DNA from: a virus
DNA: 44,071 nucleotides
Virus record (IMG/VR): IMGVR_UViG_3300029953_000063
Span: 1-44,071 of that record
Reading direction: 5' to 3' (one strand)
A program made the position numbers and the translations under genes. Numbering within the stretch: the stretch's first letter is position 1; the number at the start of each line of letters is the position of its first letter. The notes under the pieces were generated by a model. That model saw nothing but the letters and a program-made list of their open reading frames with translations, searched no databases and was not told where the DNA came from. This document shows, piece after piece, positions 7,864-13,898 of this stretch.

Positions 7864-7925
7864 TCCCCGAGTGAGACTGCCGGCGGGAAGCCGGATTGTT
7901 TTCCCTCTGAAACTCATTCGGGGAG
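7864..7925 (+). promoter_or_regulatory. Structured intergenic element with embedded ribosome-binding site
   Basis: A 12-bp outer stem (7864-7875 with 7913-7924; one G-U pair, otherwise perfect) encloses a perfect 5-bp inner hairpin CCGGC/GCCGG (7880-7884 with 7890-7894, GGGAA loop). The 3' outer arm runs into GGGGAG (7920-7925), the Shine-Dalgarno sequence of the decoration gene at 7935. It is not a typical terminator, since no U-run follows. It is more likely a translational control or RNase III processing element. Function is inferred. Confidence 0.55.
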
Positions 7926-7934
7926 TTCGGCCAA

Positions 7935-8537
7935 ATGGCCAATCCAAATGTCGCCCGCGGGCTGATCCCTGTTCGGGGTGCCTACGGCAATTACTTCAAT
8001 GGCATGGGCAATATCTATTATGTCCCTGCCACGGATGCGAACAACATCTTCGTCGGTGATCCGGTCATCGTCACAGGCGGCGCTGATGCGAACGGCATTC
8101 CAGTCGTCACGCTCGCGACTGCTGGCGCTTCCAACTACATCACCGGGGCCATGATGGGCATCGTTCCGGCCGGTGGCCCGATCCTGCCCGAACTGGCCGT
8201 TCTCCGTGATCAGCCGGTCTATCGCCCGGCCAGCGTCGGCGCCTACATCCTCGTTTCCGACGATCCGGGCCAGCTTTACGAGATCCAAGAGGATAGCGTG
8301 GGCGGTGCGCTCGCCGCGACCGCCGTCAGCGGCAACGCCAATCTGGTCGCAGGTGCCGGCAATACGATCAACGGCTATTCGGGCTGGCAGTTGCAGTCTT
8401 CAAGCCTCGCCAACACCGCGACCTTGCAGCTCCGCATCCTGCGCGGCGTCCAGCGGGTGGACAACATCATCGGCGTCAACTTCAAGTGGTATGTGAAGCT
8501 CAATCTATCGAGCATCGCAAACCCAACCGGCGTGTAA
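7935..8537 (+). CDS. Capsid decoration/stabilising protein
   Basis: This 200-residue beta-rich protein ends with a pattern that I associate with podoviral head decoration or 'structural' proteins encoded immediately upstream of the major capsid gene: 'GNANLVAGAGNTINGYSGWQL' (about 136-156) followed by TATLQLRILRGVQRVDN and IGVNFKWYVKLN. The N-terminus reads ANPNVARGLIPVRGAYGNYF. The start is ATG 7935 with GGGGAG 9 bases upstream. It is probably made in large amounts with the capsid protein, given the 15-bp spacing to the next gene. Confidence 0.8.
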   Translation: MANPNVARGLIPVRGAYGNYFNGMGNIYYVPATDANNIFVGDPVIVTGGADANGIPVVTLATAGASNYITGAMMGIVPAGGPILPELAVLRDQPVYRPASVGAYILVSDDPGQLYEIQEDSVGGALAATAVSGNANLVAGAGNTINGYSGWQLQSSSLANTATLQLRILRGVQRVDNIIGVNFKWYVKLNLSSIANPTGV

Positions 8538-8552
8538 GGGAGGGTCACAGCA

Positions 8553-9461
8553 ATGGCGACAATTACCACTGGCACCCATCCGAAAGCCCTCTGGCCTGGC
8601 GTCAAGGCATGGTGGGGACGCTCCTATGATGAGCATGTGCCCGAATACCCGGACCTCTACGAATCGGACACGTCCGACAAGGCGTATGAAGAAGAGGTCG
8701 AAATCACCGGTTTCGGTCTGGCTCCGGCGAAAGCCGAAGGTTCCGCGATCGTCTATGACAGCGAGACCCAGGGCACCGTGCAGCGCTACACGCACGTCGC
8801 CTATGCCCTCGGCTATATCGTCACCTACGAAGAGCTGCGGGACGATCTCTACGAATACGTGTCCAAGCGCCGTGCGCAGGCCCTGGCCTTCTCGATGCGG
8901 CAGACCAAGGAGAACGTGGGCGCGCTCCTTTACAACCGCGCGTTCAACAGCGCCTATCCGGCCGGCGACGGTCAGGCGGTCATCTCGGCCAACCACCCTA
9001 GCCTGAACGGTCCTCAGTCCAATTTGCTGGCGACGGCGGCCGATCTGTCGGAAGCTTCGATCGAAGATCTCGCGATCCAGATCATGCAGACGACAAACAA
9101 CCGCGGCCTGAAGGTCTCCAACATCCCGCAATCGCTGCACGTCGCCCCAGCCAACTGGTTTGAGGCTCAGCGCATCGTCGGCTCGATCCTGCAGAACGAC
9201 ACGGCGAACAACGCCATCAACGTGATCAAGCAGCAGGGCTTGTTCCCCAAGGGCGTCAAGGTGAACCACTATTTCACCTCGCCAACCGCATGGTTCATCC
9301 GCACCAATATCCCTCGCGGAACCATGTATCTGGAACGCGAAAAAATTAGTTTCGATCAGGATTCTGACTTTGATACAAAGAACGCCAAAGCTGCTTGCTA
9401 TGAGCGCTATAGCTTTGGAATCAGTGACTTCCGCGGCTTATTTGGCACACCTGGGGTATGA
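8553..9461 (+). CDS. Major capsid protein
   Basis: This is a 302-residue HK97-fold-type shell protein. The N-terminus is ATITTGTHPKALWPGVKAWW, and 'EVEITGFGLAPAKAEGSAIVYDS' follows (split at residues 48-70). The E-loop/spine helix region has YELRDDLYEYVSKRRAQALAFSMRQTKE-type sequence (about 90-125), and the loop PLLYNRAFNSAYP becomes ALLYNRAFNSAYP here. A C-terminal beta region reads FPKGVKVNHYFTSPTAWFIRTN. The order resembles the Mu gpT-like/major head subunit group. A very strong ribosome site (AAGGGAGGG, 8537-8545) and a dedicated terminator 43 bp downstream fit high expression. Confidence 0.88.
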   Translation: MATITTGTHPKALWPGVKAWWGRSYDEHVPEYPDLYESDTSDKAYEEEVEITGFGLAPAKAEGSAIVYDSETQGTVQRYTHVAYALGYIVTYEELRDDLYEYVSKRRAQALAFSMRQTKENVGALLYNRAFNSAYPAGDGQAVISANHPSLNGPQSNLLATAADLSEASIEDLAIQIMQTTNNRGLKVSNIPQSLHVAPANWFEAQRIVGSILQNDTANNAINVIKQQGLFPKGVKVNHYFTSPTAWFIRTNIPRGTMYLEREKISFDQDSDFDTKNAKAACYERYSFGISDFRGLFGTPGV

Positions 9462-9503
9462 GTTTTCAATGACTTAGCAGATTTTCTGCGGTCAATTCTG
9501 AAA

Positions 9504-9531
9504 GGGGGTCACTTCGGTGGCCCCCTTTTTT
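9504..9531 (+). terminator. Strong rho-independent terminator after the capsid gene
   Basis: GGGGGTCAC (9504-9512), a TTCG tetraloop and GTGGCCCCC (9517-9525) form a 9-bp stem with one G-U pair. Six Ts follow. It closes the head operon. Confidence 0.93.
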
Positions 9532-9590
9532 GCTTTGCTTTGATCTAAAACTGTGCAAATAACTAATTGCGCTCTTTAGGATCAAAATGA

Positions 9591-10334
9591 ATGAAATGTT
9601 CAGAATGCGATAAAAAGGCCATATCGCGAGGCTTATGTTCCACCCACTATCACCGGATGCGCCGCAATGGCACGGTGGTCAGGCAAAATGTTCCTCGTTC
9701 ATCTGAATGTTCGGTGGAGGGGTGCCACAAGGAAATCCTCGCGCGGGGTTTTTGTGCCCGACATTATGCGTCGGATTACCAGCACCCGCTAAAGTCTATC
9801 TGGAAACTTCTCAGATCACGCGCGATAGGGGCATACCCACCGGAATGGGAAAAATTTGACGCTTTTTTAGCAGATGTGGGGGAAAGGCCGCACCCAAAGT
9901 CGCAATTGCGGCGACTAAACCCTCTGGAAGCCTATTCCAAAGAAAACGTCAGATGGACAGTTCCCTATAATCGACCTGGCTATATGACCAAGGAAGAGAG
10001 GTCGCGTTACAGCAAAAACCATCATCGGTTAAAAAAGTTTGGTTTGACCGAAGAAGAATTCCACCAGATGCTTCATGACCAAGGAAACAAATGCGCCATT
10101 TGTCTCAAAGATTTTGGGGGGCTGGATGAAGAAACGGGAAACATCAGAATCCCACATATCGACCATTGCCATGGGAGCAAGATCGTCAGGGAACTTCTTT
10201 GCCTAAAATGCAATGGCGGGATCGGGTTCTTTGGGGAAGATCCGGCTAGAATGTGCAGAGCGGCAGCTTATGTTGAAAAACATGCCAAGCGCATAAAGAC
10301 GCTGACATCGCAGGACGAAAAGAGCGCTCCTTAA
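9591..10334 (+). CDS. Free-standing HNH homing endonuclease, endonuclease VII type, with N-terminal zinc modules
   Basis: This is a 247-residue protein. Two short Zn-binding repeats open it: C3/C6/C16/H19 (ISRGLCSTHYHRMRRNG) and C40/C45/C55/H58 (ILARGFCARHY). A middle segment 'GERPHPKSQLRRLNPLEAYS' then ENVRW resembles the DNA-binding insert that accompanies HNH homing enzymes (sLdRid...ys.eNvRW). The C-terminal recombination endonuclease VII-like HNH domain has C168/C171, D191-H-C-H194 and C204/C207-N208. Such genes cut related phages at the neighbouring locus and spread by repair. It sits alone after the capsid terminator and before an inverted gene island, which is classic homing placement. 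The start is ATG 9591, after AGGA at 9578. Confidence 0.9.
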   Translation: MKCSECDKKAISRGLCSTHYHRMRRNGTVVRQNVPRSSECSVEGCHKEILARGFCARHYASDYQHPLKSIWKLLRSRAIGAYPPEWEKFDAFLADVGERPHPKSQLRRLNPLEAYSKENVRWTVPYNRPGYMTKEERSRYSKNHHRLKKFGLTEEEFHQMLHDQGNKCAICLKDFGGLDEETGNIRIPHIDHCHGSKIVRELLCLKCNGGIGFFGEDPARMCRAAAYVEKHAKRIKTLTSQDEKSAP

Positions 10335-10347
10335 TGGAGCGCTTTCT
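10323..10347. terminator. Bidirectional terminator between convergent genes
   Basis: AGCGCTCC (10323-10330), loop TTAAT and GGAGCGCT (10336-10343) are followed by TTTCTCC on the plus strand and CTTTTC on the minus strand. The hairpin overlaps both stop codons, of the HNH gene (+) and of the minus-strand gene ending at 10331. Confidence 0.7.
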
Positions 10348-10594
10348 CCATGATGGGGTCCATGATCGCATCTAAACGCTCGGCCATGTCCTCATCAATA
10401 AGGACGTTCATGAACTCGCTAGGCGGCACATAGCCGTGCATAGCTATTTCGCCAAGGACTTCACCCCCTGGGTTGCAGCCTTCCTGATGAGATTTATGGA
10501 CGGCTGAAAGGAAATCCTCTACCTTCACAATGCAAATCCCGATGCATGGCATTGCCTTTGCTTTGTCGAAAAACGTCAAAATCCAAATGTCCAT
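10331..10594 (-). CDS. Hypothetical small protein, accessory island
   Basis: This 87-residue protein starts MDIWILTFFDKAKAMPCIGICIVKV. It has a strand-rich N-terminus and a C-terminal helical part (IDEDMAERLDAIMDPIMEKAL). I recognise no family. On the minus strand, AAAGGAAAAAACTC before the ATG at 10594 is a good ribosome site. It is the last gene of a four-gene minus-strand run between the capsid and tail modules, opposite to the surrounding structural genes. That suggests an independently expressed accessory (moron-like) unit. Confidence 0.65.
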   Translation of the reverse strand: MDIWILTFFDKAKAMPCIGICIVKVEDFLSAVHKSHQEGCNPGGEVLGEIAMHGYVPPSEFMNVLIDEDMAERLDAIMDPIMEKALH

Positions 10595-10616
10595 GAGTTT
10601 TTTCCTTTGGGGTGGA

Positions 10617-10646
10617 AGGGCGCTCCGTTATGGGGCGCCTTTTTCG
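10617..10646 (+). terminator. Plus-oriented terminator inside the minus-strand island
   Basis: GGCGCTCC, loop GTTAT and GGGGCGCC (one G-U pair) are followed by TTTTTCG on the plus strand. It lies in the 52-bp gap between two minus-strand genes. It would stop read-through from the head module or HNH gene, but not minus-strand transcription. Confidence 0.65.
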
Positions 10647-10886
10647 TTACCGATAGACAATGTGATCTGCGATGTTGGTCATCGCGTGGGCCATGCTCTG
10701 GTTATATTCATCCAAGGCTTGGCCCTGCATGTTTTGGGCGCTTTCTGGGTAATAGGGTGCTGCTTGTGCATAATCAGCCAGATCCACGACATAATAGGTC
10801 TCTGGGCGCCTGCGGATCATCACCCAATGTTCCCGAGGCCCTGTGCGCTCCCAGGTGATCCCTGCGGGCTCTGTGATGATCTTCAT
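10647..10886 (-). CDS. Hypothetical small protein, accessory island
   Basis: This 79-residue protein reads MKIITEPAGITWERTGPREHW, with a hydrophobic/aromatic N-terminal half (WVMIRRRPETYYVVDLADYAQ) and a helical C-terminus (MAHAMTNIADHIVYR). There is no recognised motif and no signal or membrane segment. The start at 10886 shares an ATGA junction with the stop of the upstream minus-strand gene, which supports translational coupling and reality of both. Confidence 0.62.
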   Translation of the reverse strand: MKIITEPAGITWERTGPREHWVMIRRRPETYYVVDLADYAQAAPYYPESAQNMQGQALDEYNQSMAHAMTNIADHIVYR

Positions 10887-11104
10887 GGTGTGCGGGTTTT
10901 CCTTCGGTCTAGTTGATAGCCATCAGTTCCACAGACCTCTACCCAATGGATTTGGGCGAGCGACAGGTGTGTTGCGGTCCAGCTTGGGGTTGAACCTTCT
11001 GCATAGGCGATCCGCTCAAGCTTATTCGCTTTTTCCTGCGCAATGCGCTGATGTAGCGTCAGGTCGCGATGAGTCAGAAGTTTGAACATGGAGCGCCCAA
11101 TCAT
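10883..11104 (-). CDS. Hypothetical small protein, accessory island
   Basis: This 73-residue basic protein starts at ATG 11104, overlapping the upstream stop (ATGA), with an alternative in-frame ATG five codons later. Residues 6-40 form a likely helix rich in Arg/Lys/Gln (LTLHQRIAQEKANKLERIAY), followed by a short strand region. Function is unknown. It sits second in the minus-strand operon. Confidence 0.58.
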   Translation of the reverse strand: MIGRSMFKLLTHRDLTLHQRIAQEKANKLERIAYAEGSTPSWTATHLSLAQIHWVEVCGTDGYQLDRRKTRTP

Positions 11105-11385
11105 TCTTTGGGCTGCATAAACAATGCACGAAAAGCGCCGATGATGCCGGCAAACAGCGTCGTTATGATCACGACCACAGTGCCAAAAACAAAAATCGGG
11201 GGCGCTGTCGTGCCTGCATACTCGTCCATTTGGGTCTCGCAGATCCAGAGAAGAAACCCGATATACAGAGCGTAGCAGACGGCTTCGCCCAGAACGGACG
11301 CTGCTGCGGTAAGCCGACTTTCGGGTTTGGGGGCATCTTCGTCATTTGTCGCAATGACGGTTCCATAGGTGTATTTTTGGCTCAT
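11101..11385 (-). CDS. Small two-span membrane protein, accessory island
   Basis: I choose ATG 11385 (MSQKYTYGTVIAT) because AGGA lies 9-12 bases upstream, and the longer frame to 11451 crosses a repeated regulatory-looking motif. The 94-residue product has two hydrophobic segments, VLGEAVCYALYIGFLLWI (about 32-49) and PPIFVFGTVVVIITTLFAGI (about 63-82), then a short basic tail. It is an inner-membrane protein of unknown role. Superinfection-exclusion or holin-like roles are possible but unsupported. It is the first gene of the minus-strand run. Confidence 0.7.
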   Translation of the reverse strand: MSQKYTYGTVIATNDEDAPKPESRLTAAASVLGEAVCYALYIGFLLWICETQMDEYAGTTAPPIFVFGTVVVIITTLFAGIIGAFRALFMQPKE

Positions 11386-11420
11386 TTGCTTGGGTCCTGC
11401 GGTGGTTGGTGATGCAGAAA

Positions 11421-11447
11421 CTAAGCGCAATTTGCGCTCTATGCAAG
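11421..11447. repeat. Dyad-symmetric motif, copy A of a dispersed repeat
   Basis: AGCGCAA-T-TTGCGCT is a 15-bp perfect dyad, inside CTAAGCGCAA....CGCTCT.ATGCAAG. It lies 36-62 bases upstream of the minus-strand gene starting at 11385. A near-identical copy lies at 38614-38643 upstream of another minus-strand gene. It may be a promoter or operator element. Confidence 0.5.
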
Positions 11448-11454
11448 CCACAAA

Positions 11455-11500
11455 TTACAGAAAAGAAACGCGGGGACCATGAGCCTCATGCGCCCCCGCG
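11455..11500 (-). terminator. Terminator downstream of the tRNA genes
   Basis: On the minus strand, CGCGGGG (complement of 11494-11500) pairs with CCCCGCG (complement of 11469-11475). An inner CATGAG/CTCATG stem extends the hairpin, and a TTTCTTTTCTG tract follows. It separates the tRNA unit from the minus-strand protein genes. Confidence 0.75.
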
Positions 11501-11571
11501 CTGATCGGATGTCCTTTTTGGCTCGCCGTCCTTTCCGGGAAGTTTGAAAGTCCGTTGAACACCATCCGATA

Positions 11572-11649
11572 TGGTCGGGGAGGCAGGATTTGAACCTGCG
11601 GCTTTTTGGTCCCAAACCAAGCGCTCTGGCCAGACTGAGCTACGCCCCG
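11572..11649 (-). tRNA. tRNA-Pro (anticodon TGG)
   Basis: The reverse complement starts CGGGGCG TAGCTCAG and has a D-loop typical of tRNA. The anticodon loop TTTGGGA sits on the stem CTTGG/CCAAA, with an end C-A mismatch. The T-arm is GCAGG TTCAAAT CCTGC. The 3' end CTCCCCG-A-CCA includes an encoded CCA. The acceptor stem has one C-T mismatch at the sixth pair. Confidence 0.92.
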
Positions 11650-11653
11650 GAAA

Positions 11654-11730
11654 TGGTTGCGGGGAACGGATTTGAACCGTTGACCGATCGGGTATGAACC
11701 GATTGCTCTACCAGGCTGAGCTACCGCCGC
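11654..11730 (-). tRNA. tRNA-Met (anticodon CAT)
   Basis: The reverse complement reads GCGGCGG TAGCTCAG. The anticodon stem ATCGG/CCGAT holds loop TTCATAC (CAT). The T-arm is AACGG TTCAAAT CCGTT, and CCA is encoded. The acceptor stem has a C-C mismatch at the fifth pair. The first pair is G-C, as in elongator tRNA-Met rather than initiator. A tRNA-Ile read through lysidine cannot be excluded. It is four bases upstream of the tRNA-Pro gene, probably co-transcribed. Confidence 0.9.
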
Positions 11731-11859
11731 GGCCAAATCCATAGCGAATAAGCTTGACATGCGCTAGGGTCTGTTTGTTCGCGATTAGCCAGGCCCCGCC
11801 GGTAGCGCGCTCCCCCACAATTTGCGCGGTGTATGCCGCAGTTTTTGAGGAGATCGACT

Positions 11860-12789
11860 ATGGGTAAGCCAACGGCCCTTCAAGGCCCGCTTGTCGTCTA
11901 TGGGCTGCGCAATGCGCCCGGTAATCTCGCCAGCGATCCTGATGCGAGCCTTTCGCTGTTTTTCGGCGGCACGGGCCTTTTCGACAGCCGCGCCGGTTAC
12001 AGCATCACGCGCCGCGGTGCACTTGGGTTCGCTTCGCCGAGCCCGATTGAGGCACTTGCCGTCATCCCATCGACCATCAGCGCTACCGCGATCGCAGCCG
12101 CTCAGGTGCCCGTCGCAGGCACTGCTCTGACGCTCGCCGCCGCGACGGCCAACGGCGTGACGGTGATCACGGCAGCCAACCAAGCGCCTCTGCCCGTGTC
12201 TCAGAACGTGCCGCCCATCGGCGCGCTGTTCATTGACGGTCTGCCGGCGTTCCTGCCGATCGGCTTGGATGGACAGATTGCCATCTGGGACGTGACCTCC
12301 ATCAGCCAGCGTGCTGTTCAGATCACGTCCGTGGGCAATGACAGCACGGCGACCTTCACCATCCGCGGTTGCGACTATACCGGCGCCCCGGTGACCTGCA
12401 CCGTGACCGGCGCCAATGCCGGTGTGGCGACCAGTTCCAAGACGTTCAAGGCGGTCTACAGCATCACCCCTGCCGGCACGCTTTCCGGTTCCAATGTGAG
12501 CGTCGGTCAGGCGGATGTGTTTCAGTTCCCGCTGCTGGCGGCAGGTTGGGAAAACGTCCAAGTGTTCTGGAACGGCCTGCAGGTCACGGCGGCCAGCACC
12601 GGATTCACGGCGCCCGATCTGACAACCCCGGCAACGGCCCTGACCGGCGATACCCGCGGCAAATATGCGGTCCAGAGCGCGTCCAACGGGACCAAGAAGC
12701 TGGTCATGTTCGTCACGCCCAGCCCGGCCGCAATCGCGTCCAGCCCTGGCAGCCTGAATACGGCGCTCTTCGGAGTGACCCCTTTCTAA
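11860..12789 (+). CDS. Virion structural protein
   Basis: I choose ATG 11860 (MGKPTALQGPLVVYG), with GAGGAG 7-12 bases upstream, over ATG 11833, which lacks a ribosome site. The 309-residue protein is rich in Ala/Thr/Val/Gly and predicted mostly beta. It has repeated strand patterns (FTIRGCDYTGAPVTCTVTGA) and a C-terminal strand region (YAVQSASNGTKKLVMFVTP). I do not recognise a named family. Position, composition and GC-rich structural-gene style indicate a head-tail or head-decoration virion protein. It restarts the plus-strand structural operon after the inverted island. Confidence 0.75.
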   Translation: MGKPTALQGPLVVYGLRNAPGNLASDPDASLSLFFGGTGLFDSRAGYSITRRGALGFASPSPIEALAVIPSTISATAIAAAQVPVAGTALTLAAATANGVTVITAANQAPLPVSQNVPPIGALFIDGLPAFLPIGLDGQIAIWDVTSISQRAVQITSVGNDSTATFTIRGCDYTGAPVTCTVTGANAGVATSSKTFKAVYSITPAGTLSGSNVSVGQADVFQFPLLAAGWENVQVFWNGLQVTAASTGFTAPDLTTPATALTGDTRGKYAVQSASNGTKKLVMFVTPSPAAIASSPGSLNTALFGVTPF

Positions 12790-12802
12790 TAGGAGACGTG
12801 GC

Positions 12803-13192
12803 ATGGTTGATTCTGTAACCAGCCAAATCCTCGTCTCTGGCCCAAGGAATCTCGTCCTCAAGCTGACGAATTATTCTGACGGGACTGGTGAAACCGGAGT
12901 GGTGAAGGTCAATGCTGCGGCCTTCACACCACCCCTGGGAACGCACCTGACGGTGATTGGCATAGACTTTTCAGTTCAAGGAATGGTCGCGCGCCTGCAA
13001 TGGGATGCGACTATTCCGGTGGATATGCAGCTTCTGGCTGGATATGGCTCGTTCGATTTCCGGCGATTTGCTGGTTTGACCTGTCCGAATGTTGCCGGTG
13101 TCACCGGGAATATCCTGATGACTACGGCCGGTCAGGTGGCTGGATCAAGCTACGATATTGTGCTTCGGATGAGAAAAAATGTCTCTCCATGA
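12803..13192 (+). CDS. Virion-associated hypothetical protein
   Basis: This 129-residue beta-rich protein (SQILVSGPRNLVLKLTNYSDG at 6-26, split here; GTHLTVIGIDFSVQGMVARL near 50) is preceded by AGGAG. The sequence pattern of strand-rich 'W....p..m..L.G.g.fdfr' resembles small conserved proteins found just upstream of tail genes in podoviruses. I cannot name the family. Spacing in the operon and overall composition point to a minor structural component. Confidence 0.7.
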   Translation: MVDSVTSQILVSGPRNLVLKLTNYSDGTGETGVVKVNAAAFTPPLGTHLTVIGIDFSVQGMVARLQWDATIPVDMQLLAGYGSFDFRRFAGLTCPNVAGVTGNILMTTAGQVAGSSYDIVLRMRKNVSP

Positions 13193-13211
13193 GAAGGCAT
13201 AGATCCAATCC

Positions 13212-13898
13212 ATGGGACGCAGGAATTTCTATAAACCGGGGTCTTACTACGTAATCGACGACAGATCGGGGTTTGCCGTTCCGATCGAACGTGCCCGGAT
13301 GGAATGGAATGGTCTTTTAGTTCGCGAACAATCCTGGGAGCCTCGTCAGCCCCAGGATTTCGTCCGAGGAACAGTCGATCAACAATCGGTGCCGATTGCC
13401 CGTCCACGGACGCCACCGCAGTTTGTGCCCACGGGCATAAGTCCTGTCGTCGATATCTTCAACACTGCGATTGGCGGCGATTTCACCACAGATTTCAATT
13501 CGGATTTCGACATTGGATCGCTGGTGACCTGCATTCAGGTTCAGAACCAATCTGGATGGCTGACGGGCGACATTATCTGGATCATGCAAAATAATGGTGT
13601 TTTCTTCCGAGCAACCATCGTGGCTATCGGACCCGTGACGACAGGCTCCGGGTCACAGAGCGCATCCCCTTACGTGACGGTGATGCCGCAGGTTATCCAA
13701 GAGGTTGCCGCTCAAAATCCCGTCGTCAATATGGCCCTGCAAGCGCGGATAGCTGCGAACTTGTATCCGGGGATGATCGGTAATTTCACTATCGGACGGG
13801 ATTCTATCGGCGTGAATTCCCTGTCTGAGTTTGGTCCGCAGCTCGAAGATTATGACACGATCGCAGTCCTAGATCAGGTGGAGGATTTCTCTAGATGA
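13212..13898 (+). CDS. Conserved phage structural protein
   Basis: This 228-residue protein has an N-terminal block reading GRRNFYKPGSYYVIDDRSGF, then ARMEWNGLLV, then SWEPRQPQDFVRG. It is a recurring signature in podovirus and prophage tail regions: 'KpgsYyviDdRSGFkv....rkeWnGl.V....wE.RhPQDfvr'. The middle (about 90-180) is beta-rich (QSGWLTGDIIWIMQNNGVFF), consistent with a virion protein. Its precise role is unknown. It overlaps the tailspike gene by 4 bp (ATGA), so expression is probably coupled. Confidence 0.75.
   Translation: MGRRNFYKPGSYYVIDDRSGFAVPIERARMEWNGLLVREQSWEPRQPQDFVRGTVDQQSVPIARPRTPPQFVPTGISPVVDIFNTAIGGDFTTDFNSDFDIGSLVTCIQVQNQSGWLTGDIIWIMQNNGVFFRATIVAIGPVTTGSGSQSASPYVTVMPQVIQEVAAQNPVVNMALQARIAANLYPGMIGNFTIGRDSIGVNSLSEFGPQLEDYDTIAVLDQVEDFSR

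Noticed and set aside
11754-11785. TTGACA on the plus strand before the tail module, suggestive of a promoter
   Set aside because: No acceptable -10 hexamer at 16-18 bp spacing, so I do not call it. A phage-specific late promoter could still exist nearby.
11785-12861. 358-codon minus-strand frame opposite the structural gene at 11860
   Set aside because: Arg/Gly/His-rich composition typical of an antisense shadow in GC-rich DNA. The plus-strand gene has a good ribosome site and structural-protein character.
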